From a virus, in IMG/VR virus record IMGVR_UViG_3300036820_000008, positions 30,580 through 94,579 of that record: a stretch of 64,000 nucleotides of DNA; one strand, given 5' to 3'. A program made the translations under genes and the position numbers. The notes under the pieces are model-generated. The model ran no database searches and had not been told where the DNA came from. It saw nothing but the letters and a program-made list of their open reading frames with translations. How positions within the stretch are numbered: position 1 is the stretch's first letter; each line of letters opens with the position of its first letter. This document shows positions 7,467 to 14,811 of the stretch, in pieces.

Positions 7467-7664
7467 TTAGCCTTTCTCGCGGTGCCAGTTTCCTGTTGTG
7501 TACCAGCGCTCGAAGTTTTCGGGGAACTCCTGGTATGCTTTCCTGATCTTGCGCCAGCGACGCTTCCAGGCCCACCTATCGAAGTTGTACACCCACGTAG
7601 CGTACAGCATAGCGTAGACCTCCCTGATGTGCTGCATCATCATCCTTCTCCTCTCGTTCTCCAT
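7467..7664 (-). CDS. Basic, Trp/Tyr-rich protein, 65 aa
   Basis: Starts at the ATG reading M-E-N-E-R-R-R. Very rich in Arg, Lys, Trp and Tyr (YNFDRWAWKRRWRKIRKAY), consistent with nucleic-acid or membrane-surface binding. Overlaps the upstream gene by 25 bases. No family recognised. Confidence 0.65.
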   Translation of the reverse strand: MENERRRMMMQHIREVYAMLYATWVYNFDRWAWKRRWRKIRKAYQEFPENFERWYTTGNWHREKG

Positions 7665-7837
7665 CTGAGATCGTTCAGGGCCAGCGAGAATGGAATGGCG
7701 GCATAAACCCATTCGCTGTTTCCTGCCCTGGCCTGCGAAAGCCTGAGCGACAGGAACCTAGCCGTGTTCACGCCTACGTGCGTAAGCTTGTTTCCCTCGA
7801 CCAGGTTCCTGTTGTTCTCTGCCAGGTTCCTGCGCAT
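7640..7837 (-). CDS. Hypothetical protein, 65 aa
   Basis: Its ATG shares one base with the preceding TGA (TGATG at 7835-7839), typical of coupled phage genes. Mixed polar N-terminus and a short hydrophobic stretch (WVYAAIPFSLAL) near the C-terminus. Function unknown. Confidence 0.65.
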   Translation of the reverse strand: MRRNLAENNRNLVEGNKLTHVGVNTARFLSLRLSQARAGNSEWVYAAIPFSLALNDLRWRTRGEG

Positions 7838-8082
7838 CAGAACGAACTCGACCCTTTGGCGATCTTGCGGAATCTGTCGGCGAGTGTTCGCTCTCCCATT
7901 GGCCTTGGGACGGGCACTGACGTCAATTGTCTTGTCCTAGCGTTGTATCCTGCGTTGGTGACAGCCTTGGCTGCAGTTACTGGTGCGCTCGCCCCTCCGG
8001 TGAGCACAAAAGCGAACAAGTGCCATCCTTTGTGGAGACGCTTGTCCTTGCGTGCGATAGCTACCTGAACGTTGCCGCCCAT
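7837..8082 (-). CDS. Hypothetical protein with hydrophobic segment, 81 aa
   Basis: AGGGAG precedes the ATG. The basic N-terminus (ARKDKRLHKGWH) leads into a moderately hydrophobic stretch (LFAFVLTGGASAPVTAA) and then a basic tail. I recall similar proteins in Streptomyces phages without a known role; a membrane-associated protein is possible. Confidence 0.7.
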   Translation of the reverse strand: MGGNVQVAIARKDKRLHKGWHLFAFVLTGGASAPVTAAKAVTNAGYNARTRQLTSVPVPRPMGERTLADRFRKIAKGSSSF

Positions 8083-8092
8083 CTCTTTCTCC

Positions 8093-8329
8093 CTAGAACG
8101 ATATCGCCCTTATCCAACCGTCTTCTCGTATGGTGTAGTATCCTGCTATGCTGACGTACGGTTGTTCGCACATCAGCTCGTGGAAAAGGCATTCTTCCAA
8201 ATCAATTCCTGATCCACGCTCATCGTCTGTATGCGCCATCCAAAACCCGGAATTGGGGTCGATGTACACGACATGAAGCTTGCCGAGGCCAAGATCAGCC
8301 TGGATTTTCTTCACCTGATCTATTGTCAA
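8093..8329 (-). CDS. Hypothetical protein, 78 aa, TTG start
   Basis: AAGAGG lies six bases before a TTG (8327-8329), the only plausible start of this frame. Compact alpha/beta-like protein with several aromatic residues. No family recognised. Confidence 0.65.
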   Translation of the reverse strand: MTIDQVKKIQADLGLGKLHVVYIDPNSGFWMAHTDDERGSGIDLEECLFHELMCEQPYVSIAGYYTIREDGWIRAISF

Positions 8330-8350
8330 GTATGGCCTCTTTTAACGCAA

Positions 8351-8587
8351 TCATTCCCCGAGAAACTCCCCGAGGATCCTGTGCACAATCGCTATCTCAG
8401 CGCGCGTAAGGTCTGTTATGGTGAATCCGTGGCTCGGGCCGTGCTTGTAGAATGTTACTCCATATCCCTGTCTTATGCTGTGCGGTTCTGGCTTGATAGT
8501 GACGTCGAAGCCATCCGTTACCTCTGGCTGTATTACGGGCTTCGGCTTGACTCTGCTCTTGCGAACCGGACGCGTTACCTTTGGCAT
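8351..8587 (-). CDS. Hypothetical protein, 78 aa
   Basis: Starts at the ATG two bases after the upstream stop (TAATCATG), so it is probably coupled. The N-terminal 20 residues are Lys/Arg/Pro-rich (TRPVRKSRVKPKPV); the rest is a small alpha/beta domain ending in a helix. Function unknown. Confidence 0.65.
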   Translation of the reverse strand: MPKVTRPVRKSRVKPKPVIQPEVTDGFDVTIKPEPHSIRQGYGVTFYKHGPSHGFTITDLTRAEIAIVHRILGEFLGE

Positions 8588-8589
8588 GA

Positions 8590-9060
8590 TTACTTCTTGT
8601 CCAGTGTTGCATGGTGCCTTACCGGACACTCGTCGTTTGCGTGTATCGCCCCGATCAGCGAGTCGAGGCGGTCATAGTACATGTCATCTGTGATCACCTC
8701 AGAGTTGAAGTCATTGTCGATGCGCTTCCCTGATTCCGTAGATAGCGCGTACTCCTCGCATTCGGTTTCATGCTGGGGAATACGCAGTTTTCTCTCTGCC
8801 TTTTTCTTAAGGCCAGCTTCGACATCTATGTTAGCCCATTCTGCAATCAGCGCCTTGAGGTTGAAAGCTTCTTGCTGGACATCTTCCGCTGACCTGTATA
8901 TCTGGAGAAGAGTCTCCTTCTTCTTGTCTTCGGTTTCATCCATGTAGCTGCCGTAACGCCATGATGTCTGTATATTGCGCAGACCAGACCGGATCTTCCG
9001 GATATGGGCTGACATGGCACGATCTTTCTCGGTCACATCACGAGATCGTCTGTAGGGCAT
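8590..9060 (-). CDS. Coiled-coil-like hypothetical protein, 156 aa
   Basis: ATG at 9058-9060 with GAGG upstream. Highly charged and almost entirely helical by composition (EDKKKETLLQIYRSAEDVQ, KKKAERKL). It overlaps the GIY-YIG-like gene by 23 bases. Function unknown. Confidence 0.7.
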   Translation of the reverse strand: MPYRRSRDVTEKDRAMSAHIRKIRSGLRNIQTSWRYGSYMDETEDKKKETLLQIYRSAEDVQQEAFNLKALIAEWANIDVEAGLKKKAERKLRIPQHETECEEYALSTESGKRIDNDFNSEVITDDMYYDRLDSLIGAIHANDECPVRHHATLDKK

Positions 9061-9373
9061 TATTCCTCGCCTGCTCTCTGCATATTGGACATCGACGGCT
9101 TGCACCACCCTGGTTCTTAAGCTGTCTCTCTCGGTTACGGTCTCCGGGTTCAGTCTTGGCTACCGTCCATCCTATTCCTCGCTGCACCGCCACCGAAAGC
9201 ATTCTTGCTCCTGTGCCTCCTGCGTGATGGGATAGTCTTGACTCTAGTGACTTTGCCCATCCTGTATAGTGCCTTGCGCGCTGTCGGACATGAATTGGTG
9301 AATCTAGGTGCAGCAGGTAAACTACGCCCATTTCGCCAGTATTCGGCTCGCCCCGTAGCGCACGATACGTCAC
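9038..9373 (-). CDS. GIY-YIG-like nuclease domain protein, 111 aa
   Basis: The order VVYLLHLD ... ARHYTGWAKSLESRLSHHAGG ... ERQLKNQGG ... RRCPIC matches a small single-domain family from actinobacteria and their phages that resembles GIY-YIG nucleases, with a YLLH/HYTG pair in place of GIY/YIG. A DNA endonuclease or structure-specific nuclease role is inferred. The GTG start (9371-9373) has no ribosome binding site, but lies directly after a TACGAT -10 box and a six-base spacer, so the mRNA is probably leaderless. Confidence 0.7.
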   Translation of the reverse strand: MTYRALRGEPNTGEMGVVYLLHLDSPIHVRQRARHYTGWAKSLESRLSHHAGGTGARMLSVAVQRGIGWTVAKTEPGDRNRERQLKNQGGASRRCPICREQARNNALQTIS

Positions 9374-9395
9374 GGCCCTATCGTACCTTATGCAA
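9374..9395 (-). promoter_or_regulatory. Promoter for leaderless GIY-YIG-like gene
   Basis: On the minus strand the bases read TTGCATAAGGTACGATAGGG followed by CC and then GTG. The -10 box TACGAT is six bases before the start codon. The block matches those at 17512-17532, 18581-18600 and 22515-22536 (core GCATAMGGTANNNTAGGG). Confidence 0.6.
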
Positions 9396-9491
9396 CGGGA
9401 ATAGCGCTACCCTATCTTACGAGCATTTTACGTGAAGGGTACTACTAATGTAACACCATACAGCCAGGAATATACCTACACCTTAGCCTCC

Positions 9492-9554
9492 GGTGCATGG
9501 CAACATGGCCATAGTGGCACGGTATGTCTTTGCGGTACCGTTTACCCATGCACC
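9492..9554. other. Post-stop hairpin after the primase-helicase gene
   Basis: GGTGCATGG (9492-9500) pairs with CCATGCACC (9546-9554). The hairpin begins at the last base of the primase-helicase TAG stop. Further short pairs lie in the 45-base loop. There is no T-run, so it may block 3' decay or act as a factor-dependent terminator. The rest of the 9396-9491 gap shows nothing else. Confidence 0.55.
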
Positions 9555-11698
9555 TATTTGTATAACTCATAATCGCTAACCCCCTGCTTTACGTCCATGA
9601 CCCAGTTCCAACCCTGGGTTCCCGGCTTCCCCCGTTCGCGAATGGCGACAGATTTAATACCGAGTGACTTCTTCGCTTTGTTTATGGTACCATGATTGGC
9701 AGTCACGCCAGACGCCTTGATCTCCCTGATGGCATCAGCAGCATCCCAAACTTCTTGGTGCTCGAACATGGACAGGAGTACCTCTATAATTTCCTCCTGC
9801 ACTATTGGCGCTGGGCCACGGCGCGTCTTTACCTCGGAGCCAGCTAGCTCGTCGGCGCTTAGCGTCAGTTCGCCTAGCCATTTGATGCATGGCGCCATAT
9901 TGCCGTCAGTGTCGGCAACGACACTACTATCCTGGATCGTATACGCGAGGGTGTATCCAGGACGACGACTTAGATGGTTGTTCTTTACCTGGGTGATGCC
10001 GAACACCCTGCCGTCGCAGTCGAACTTGGTCGCCTTCTCCTCGGGTACCTCACCGCTGACAAGCTGTATACGTGATACAGCACCGAATGCGATCGAGCCA
10101 CCTCCACGATGCGCAGCCTTGAGTGTTGTGTCCTTGTTGTAATGTCTCACGAATACGGCGCTACACCCTACGTCAGAGAGCATAGCGCTTAGCGGCGCTA
10201 GCGCCTGGCGGACGCTCGCGTCGTTGTTGCTGTTCACCTTCTCACCGAGAAATGCAGAGATAGGGTCGACAATAACTAGCTGTATGCGGTAAGCTACGAT
10301 CCAGTTCCTTAGTTTCTGAACACTCCTGGGGAAGCTTACCAGTTCATCGCCAGAGTAGGCGAGGGCATCCCTTCCCTTTTTCTTTTTCAGGGTCAGAGCC
10401 GGTCGGTACACACGACTCATATCAGCTCCGGCAGCCTCTAGGCGTCCGGCCGTTACACGATCGCTGTCCTCGGGAGCTAGCAGCAGAACTGATATCGCTC
10501 CCTGTGTACTGTCAGAGTCATCTGGCATATCTCTGCCGCGCGTCATCCTTGCCCCTACATCTAGGGTAACAAGGGACTTACCGTTACCAGCGTCACCATC
10601 AAGGATTGTTATGTCCCCTACTGCTATATACCTGCTCCATAGCCAGCTGCTAAGGCCACGATCTATTTCAGAGAATGGGGTAAGGCCCATTGGCACGGCA
10701 CGAGCTACGCTAGGACCCTCTAGGATAGACAGCTCTTCATCTGTTGCGTCTGGGATCACCCGTCCGCTGCGATGAAAGAGTGTAAGAAGCTCTCTGTCCG
10801 GGTTCCTTCCGCGAACCGGATACCATGGTCGTTTTGCGTCGTACACCGGCATATCAGCAGCGAGTTGCCTCAGCAGCACGAGTATGTCAGGCTTGTCGTA
10901 ACCCTTGCGCTCGAGCTCGTGGACGTACCGGAGAAGACTTGACCTCTGTTCCCCTGACTCAGCCTTTATGCACTCAGCTCTGAGCTTGTCTGTAGAAGCT
11001 CTGTTCCCGTGAACACCAGTCTGTCTCGTAGATCGTTGTGACTCTATCGCAGCAAGAATGTACGATGATATTTCCTCTGACGATGGATCGCCGTCAGGTG
11101 CCTTTATTGGCTCTATCCACTTGTAGGTGCCCATTCGTATGCCTTTGTCGGCATATCCTCCGGGAAGAATTCCATTCTCTCCCTCGGCCCCCTTGACTGG
11201 CCTTATCGTCGGAGGGATGAATACGAACCCACGACCACTACCCTCTGGATTGCCGCCCTTCAGGTCGATGCCCGGCATAAATCCGTTGTGGCTACCTATC
11301 CCAAGAGCTGCGATATACAGGTGCGTGCCGCCACTTGGGGTCTTGGCCATTCCGTATACTTTCGGGGCCGACTCTCCAAGTTCCTCCGACATTCTGTTGA
11401 AAGAGAACTTGCCGCCGTTCCTCGGGTCGATGTCTATGACATCAAACGTTATGCCGCAGACCGCGGCCATCGCGTCCCCCGGCCGATAGCCTGCGATAAC
11501 ATCGTAGTCAGCGGGGTAACGCTGCCAGCGCGCCCATCTCGTATCGTTCCTGTCAGGGTTTCCATCTTCATCTACTCTTGCCGGGAAAACAGGCATTCCG
11601 AATCGAACTAGTCTTCTTGCCGCGAGGAGCGCAGCGTCACGGCGCTCCTCCGAATCGGCCGAAATCGCGCGGTTTCCGGGACGATCGGCTATAATCAT
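9554..11698 (-). CDS. Primase-polymerase / RepA-like helicase fusion, 714 aa
   Basis: The N-terminal bifunctional primase-polymerase domain shows FDVIDIDPRNGG (D89, D91) and TPSGGTHLY (H126), the metal-binding and nucleotide-binding motifs of this family. The C-terminal half is a RepA/AAA_25-type ATPase with Walker A GDAGNGKS (368-375) and Walker B LVIVDP (D478). About 100 C-terminal residues end in a winged-helix-like segment. Such fusions prime and unwind DNA at phage and plasmid origins. It is the main replication protein of the window. Start ATG has GGAGG upstream at a long (12-base) spacing, so expression may also depend on the structured leader. Confidence 0.92.
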   Translation of the reverse strand: MIIADRPGNRAISADSEERRDAALLAARRLVRFGMPVFPARVDEDGNPDRNDTRWARWQRYPADYDVIAGYRPGDAMAAVCGITFDVIDIDPRNGGKFSFNRMSEELGESAPKVYGMAKTPSGGTHLYIAALGIGSHNGFMPGIDLKGGNPEGSGRGFVFIPPTIRPVKGAEGENGILPGGYADKGIRMGTYKWIEPIKAPDGDPSSEEISSYILAAIESQRSTRQTGVHGNRASTDKLRAECIKAESGEQRSSLLRYVHELERKGYDKPDILVLLRQLAADMPVYDAKRPWYPVRGRNPDRELLTLFHRSGRVIPDATDEELSILEGPSVARAVPMGLTPFSEIDRGLSSWLWSRYIAVGDITILDGDAGNGKSLVTLDVGARMTRGRDMPDDSDSTQGAISVLLLAPEDSDRVTAGRLEAAGADMSRVYRPALTLKKKKGRDALAYSGDELVSFPRSVQKLRNWIVAYRIQLVIVDPISAFLGEKVNSNNDASVRQALAPLSAMLSDVGCSAVFVRHYNKDTTLKAAHRGGGSIAFGAVSRIQLVSGEVPEEKATKFDCDGRVFGITQVKNNHLSRRPGYTLAYTIQDSSVVADTDGNMAPCIKWLGELTLSADELAGSEVKTRRGPAPIVQEEIIEVLLSMFEHQEVWDAADAIREIKASGVTANHGTINKAKKSLGIKSVAIRERGKPGTQGWNWVMDVKQGVSDYELYK

Positions 11699-11718
11699 AA
11701 GTGGGCAGGACCTCCGGG

Positions 11719-11770
11719 CTCGGGCTTAGCTAGCGGTAACCTTACCGCTCCGATCGGGGGTCCGCCCGAG
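11719..11770. promoter_or_regulatory. Palindromic divergent control region
   Basis: Between the primase gene (minus) and the plus-strand island. CTCGGGC (11719-11725) pairs with GCCCGAG (11764-11770), enclosing the 18-base palindrome AGCGGTAACCTTACCGCT (11732-11749) and a CCGATCGG palindrome. It could be an operator serving both directions or a structured leader. Confidence 0.5.
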
Positions 11771-11797
11771 AAACCCTAATACGCAGAAAGGGAGCAA

Positions 11798-11992
11798 TTG
11801 TCTCCGTCGTATTCACCGCCGTTCTGCGAGATTCATGGTACTGAAATGTACTACGACAATGTGCGTGACGAGATCCGATGCCCCGCTGACCGGCTATGTA
11901 ACGGACTGTCACTTCCCGAGATCCTCATCATGCTGGAGCACACAATCAGCTACGTGACGCTTCCGACACAGACCCTCGCGGGGAGCCTGTGA
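11798..11992 (+). CDS. Small Cys-containing protein, 64 aa
   Basis: First gene of a four-gene plus-strand island inside the minus-strand block. Starts at TTG (11798-11800) after GGGAG; the close spacing makes this start less certain. Reads CEIHGTEMYYDNVRDEIRCP, a Cys/His pattern that could bind zinc. Its stop overlaps the next start as GTGA. Confidence 0.6.
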   Translation: MSPSYSPPFCEIHGTEMYYDNVRDEIRCPADRLCNGLSLPEILIMLEHTISYVTLPTQTLAGSL

Positions 11993-12156
11993 TTTCCATC
12001 GTAGAGGATGTCGTCCCGATAGTGTTCGCCGTCATATTCCTCCTTCTCATCCTTGCCAATTACGGTGACTCTGCAAAGCGTAGGAAGTGGGAAGACAGCC
12101 ACCCCGGTATGAGCTGGGAGCAGTGGAAAGAATTCCAGAAAGGCAATCGCAAGTGA
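11989..12156 (+). CDS. Single-span membrane protein, 55 aa
   Basis: GTG start (11989-11991) with GGGGAG just upstream and a GTGA overlap with the previous stop. An N-terminal acidic segment precedes a membrane span (IVFAVIFLLLILANY), followed by a charged tail with HPGMSWEQWKEFQKG. That tail, a short SHOCT-like WEEW pattern, could be a protein contact site. Its role with the resolvase gene is unknown. Confidence 0.7.
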   Translation: MISIVEDVVPIVFAVIFLLLILANYGDSAKRRKWEDSHPGMSWEQWKEFQKGNRK

Positions 12157-12314
12157 ATATATACGAACTAGAGAACAGGATAGTAAGGCTGGCAAGGTTC
12201 CTGTTCGGGAACAGCATCACACCTGCCTGCGGAGGCCTCCTCGTGGGCGTGTTCATGTGTACACTGGCGTCCCTTCTTACATGTCTTACTGTGATGATAG
12301 CGGTAACGTCTTGA
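12153..12314 (+). CDS. Single-span membrane protein, 53 aa
   Basis: GTG start overlaps the previous gene by four bases (GTGA). An amphipathic N-terminus (YELENRIVRLARFLFG) is followed by one long hydrophobic span with three Cys (LLVGVFMCTLASLLTCLTV). Second membrane mini-protein in a row; holin-like size, but there is no lysis gene nearby, so I do not assign it. Confidence 0.7.
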   Translation: MNIYELENRIVRLARFLFGNSITPACGGLLVGVFMCTLASLLTCLTVMIAVTS

Positions 12315-12871
12315 CACCTCCACACCTGAACATGATAGCCCTCGACCCCGGAGGGACAACTGGTATCTGTATAGCCCAGGTACCGCGCATGTCTGTTTAC
12401 GGAAGCAAGCCAGGACGCTGGCTCCGGCTTGAGTGCCGAGAGGTTACCGGAGACGAGGACGTGCAGGTCGACAGTATCTGCCGTATCATCCGAGAGGTAC
12501 AGAGTCTCGACTATGGGATCGGGCCAGCTGTCGTAGGAGAGCAGTTCGACAACGATAGTCCGTTCAACGACGACGACGTATTCTCGCCTGTAAGGATTAT
12601 GGCCAAGCTCGAGTACGCACGTCACCTCGGCAAGACGGGTGATTCTAAGATTGTCTACCAGACGCGCGGAATGGCCAAGAGCACAGCTACCGATGATCGT
12701 CTGCGAGCCTGGGGTCTGTACGAGGAGACCGTAGGAAGCATGCACAAACGAGACGCCACTCGACATCTCATAACCATGCTTCGGAGGGCGCGTAAGTCGG
12801 CCAGACTACGCGACCGGCTCTGGAATTCGATGGACGACGGCATGATGGCGAGGGGGTATACGGTCGTCTAG
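12311..12871 (+). CDS. RuvC-like Holliday junction resolvase-type nuclease, 186 aa
   Basis: RNase-H-fold start MIALDPGGTTGICIA gives the first catalytic Asp. VVGEQFDND gives the Glu after strand 4, and DDGMMA near the C-terminus offers the last acidic residues. Such phage proteins resolve branched DNA before packaging. I chose the TTG overlapping the previous stop as TTGA (12311-12314); an ATG at 12332 has no ribosome binding site. Fourth gene of the plus-strand island, followed by a strong terminator shared with the convergent minus gene. Confidence 0.78.
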   Translation: MTPPHLNMIALDPGGTTGICIAQVPRMSVYGSKPGRWLRLECREVTGDEDVQVDSICRIIREVQSLDYGIGPAVVGEQFDNDSPFNDDDVFSPVRIMAKLEYARHLGKTGDSKIVYQTRGMAKSTATDDRLRAWGLYEETVGSMHKRDATRHLITMLRRARKSARLRDRLWNSMDDGMMARGYTVV

Positions 12872-12896
12872 GCTCGCACGTACCGAGCGCGGCTAG

Positions 12897-12922
12897 GGCC
12901 GGTAGCCTACGGGCTACCGGCC
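12897..12922. terminator. Bidirectional terminator between convergent genes
   Basis: GGCCGGTAGCC (12897-12907) pairs with GGCTACCGGCC (12912-12922) around a 4-base loop, followed by CTCTTCC on the plus strand. It ends the resolvase island, and its left arm overlaps the stop codon of the minus-strand gene. Confidence 0.75.
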
Positions 12923-13173
12923 TCTTCCGTCCCCGTAGGGGAGAGCTCCACATCCGGATTAACGTGCCATCCTATCTGGCACGGGATGCACCACAGCCCT
13001 GAATCGCCGGTTGTTCTCGTGCGACACAGGGGGCATATTCCTTCTGACAGCGCAGCAAGATACATTGCCTCATCCTTCGGGATAAGGATGGTCTCATGCT
13101 GAGCGGTTATGTTTTGGCCCGACCAGACCCAGTGCGTCTTGTATCCCGAAACTCTACCGTTCAATATCTGCAT
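12907..13173 (-). CDS. Zinc-ribbon-like protein, 88 aa
   Basis: CPLCRTRTTGDSGLWCIPC with a following WH supplies a four-Cys knuckle in the second half. The N-terminal half is beta-like. AGGGGAAG precedes the ATG. Probably a small nucleic-acid or protein-binding zinc protein; function unknown. Confidence 0.7.
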   Translation of the reverse strand: MQILNGRVSGYKTHWVWSGQNITAQHETILIPKDEAMYLAALSEGICPLCRTRTTGDSGLWCIPCQIGWHVNPDVELSPTGTEEAGSP

Positions 13174-13444
13174 CTTCCCCTGCTCCTCGGATCAGCGGCG
13201 CGGATATCTTCATGCTAATGTACCAGGTCGACTTTACGTCACCCCGCTTTGTGCCGTAGTCATGCCACTGGACGCCGTCCCATATAGGCGTGCCATCCGT
13301 ACCTGTGATATGCGCAAAGCCTTTGAGCGCGCCCTCGGCCTCATGTCCCATTCTGGCCTCGATAATCATGTCTCCGCCTACGAATGTGATGGATTCGATA
13401 TCACCGGATGCATCGCCAATCGTCAGTGTGCCTATGCCACTCAT
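13154..13444 (-). CDS. Hypothetical protein, 96 aa
   Basis: Start overlaps the upstream stop as ATGA (13441-13444), and its end overlaps the next gene by 20 bases. Beta-rich composition with a short turn-rich centre. No family recognised. Confidence 0.68.
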   Translation of the reverse strand: MSGIGTLTIGDASGDIESITFVGGDMIIEARMGHEAEGALKGFAHITGTDGTPIWDGVQWHDYGTKRGDVKSTWYISMKISAPLIRGAGEDADIER

Positions 13445-13848
13445 ATCTCACCAGCCTCTTTCTTCGCTTTCTCTGTGGCCGTCATTATCTTCCTGCGCCA
13501 TTCAACCCAGTAAAGCATCCATCCGTACATTGGGCCGTACAGAATGAGCACCAATGTACAGCATACCATCACAAGCCATCCAAAGCCGTTGAGCTGGTTG
13601 CCATGGACGTGCGTGAATGCCATGATGTCACCGACTATAAATCCCATAGTAGATAGTCCGATAAAGAAGTACCGGACGGCATCCTCTGCCCAGGAACAGT
13701 CTGCCTCCAGGGTTGAGATCTGCTTATACCGAAGTGTTCTTTTCTGCAGGCGGGCAATCTTGTCTTTCTTATTCTTCACCATTCTTCTTGCCCTATCGTC
13801 TGATATCTCGGCCTTTGATTTCTTCCTGCTATTGTAATCGAACGGCAT
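13441..13848 (-). CDS. Two-span membrane protein, 135 aa
   Basis: A basic, Lys/Arg-rich cytoplasmic N-terminus (residues 1-55) is followed by hydrophobic spans at about 60-78 and 90-115 and a charged C-terminus, so both ends are probably cytoplasmic. No family recognised. The 13849-13899 gap upstream holds nothing notable. Confidence 0.72.
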   Translation of the reverse strand: MPFDYNSRKKSKAEISDDRARRMVKNKKDKIARLQKRTLRYKQISTLEADCSWAEDAVRYFFIGLSTMGFIVGDIMAFTHVHGNQLNGFGWLVMVCCTLVLILYGPMYGWMLYWVEWRRKIMTATEKAKKEAGEI

Positions 13849-13899
13849 AATTCCCCTGTGTGATCATCACCTTCGTCATCTGGCTGATCCATCGGTTCC

Positions 13900-14118
13900 T
13901 CACATGATGCCCTTGGAATGCTGCGCCGTATATGCATGGGCATGGTACATACGGCGTACGTGATCAGACGGGCACTTGCTGCTGTTGAAGTGGCAGCCGC
14001 ACCGAGTGCATATATGGATGGCTAGCCCGAGCATGTCAGGGGTTGAATAGTCGCACCATTCCTTGCCGATCAGCCTAAGCCAAGGTCGCCGATGAATCCA
14101 TTCTCTTGTCTTTTGCAT
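13900..14118 (-). CDS. Zinc-finger-like protein, 72 aa
   Basis: CTRCGCHFNSSKCPSDH forms a compact Cys/His cluster. The N-terminus is basic and Trp-rich. GAGGGG six bases before the ATG supports the start. It overlaps the upstream gene by 44 bases. Confidence 0.65.
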   Translation of the reverse strand: MQKTREWIHRRPWLRLIGKEWCDYSTPDMLGLAIHICTRCGCHFNSSKCPSDHVRRMYHAHAYTAQHSKGIM

Positions 14119-14302
14119 TGCTCGCCCCTCTCGGCGGTGCCAGTATCGCCTCTCCGGACAGTGTTGTGCCTATCCGTGCACCAGGAAGCAGGAACAAGTT
14201 GCCGGTTGACTGTCCTCCGGGACAGCCACAGCAATTGTCCTTGGCATGCCTACCATGCTCACAGCGATCGAGGTCCTCTAGAAGAGGCTTCATGATGGCC
14301 AT
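14075..14302 (-). CDS. Small Cys-rich protein, 75 aa
   Basis: Starts at M-A-I-M-K with AGGAAAAG upstream. The core reads CEHGRHAKDNCCGCPGG followed by an LLPGARIGTTLSG segment, a layout I recall from small Streptomyces phage proteins of unknown function. Overlaps neighbours on both sides. Confidence 0.65.
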   Translation of the reverse strand: MAIMKPLLEDLDRCEHGRHAKDNCCGCPGGQSTGNLFLLPGARIGTTLSGEAILAPPRGASNAKDKRMDSSATLA

Positions 14303-14577
14303 CTCTTTTCCTGTTCGGGTGACGGAACTGAGTGTCCATTTACGAATGGGGCAATTAGATCCTTGTAACCTTTCGGCGGGTCCTCGCGGCCGTCGGATGC
14401 TGCTGACCTTGCTATCGCAAGAGCATCCTCTACACTTAGGCCTCCGATGTCCATGCAATGATCGTAAACGGCATCAAGGGCATTCTGGTACATATCAGAA
14501 GCACTTACGCCCTTGTCTGCGTCTTCCATCATGGACTTCTCGGCAATCGATATTGCCTGCTCTAGGACCGGATGCAT
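14290..14577 (-). CDS. Hypothetical helical protein, 95 aa
   Basis: AGGGGAAG lies before the ATG. Acidic, helix-rich, with no Cys cluster. The C-terminal 15 residues overlap the next gene. Upstream is a 41-base gap with CCTAGCCCTAGG-type palindromic bases but no clear signal. Confidence 0.68.
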   Translation of the reverse strand: MHPVLEQAISIAEKSMMEDADKGVSASDMYQNALDAVYDHCMDIGGLSVEDALAIARSAASDGREDPPKGYKDLIAPFVNGHSVPSPEQEKRWPS

Positions 14578-14618
14578 GATCTTCCCCTGTCTACCCGCGC
14601 CTAGGGCTAGGGTACCGG

Positions 14619-14801
14619 CTAGTCGGTAGTCGCGCTAGTCTCGGTATTCGGCGGCTCCTGGTGGGATACGTACTCGTAGTAGATCGCCATTCCGCCCGGA
14701 AGAACAGGATCTACTGGCATCGTCTTCACGGCAATAGTGATGATGGAGCCAGCCGGTATGTCTTCTGGCATATTGCAAAGAATTCTGCGTACTTTGTTCA
14801 C
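14619..14801 (-). CDS. Hypothetical protein, 60 aa
   Basis: GGAGGGG followed by a GTG (14799-14801) decides the start. The open frame extends far upstream, but that part lies inside the acetyltransferase gene. Beta-rich, with a Thr/Asn-rich tail. Function unknown. Confidence 0.65.
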   Translation of the reverse strand: MNKVRRILCNMPEDIPAGSIITIAVKTMPVDPVLPGGMAIYYEYVSHQEPPNTETSATTD

Positions 14802-14811
14802 TATTCCCCTC

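Noticed and set aside
7354-7575. 73-codon minus-strand frame overlapping the 65-aa gene
   Set aside because: The C-terminal half looks coding-like, but no start with a ribosome binding site is found and it ends within a hairpin.
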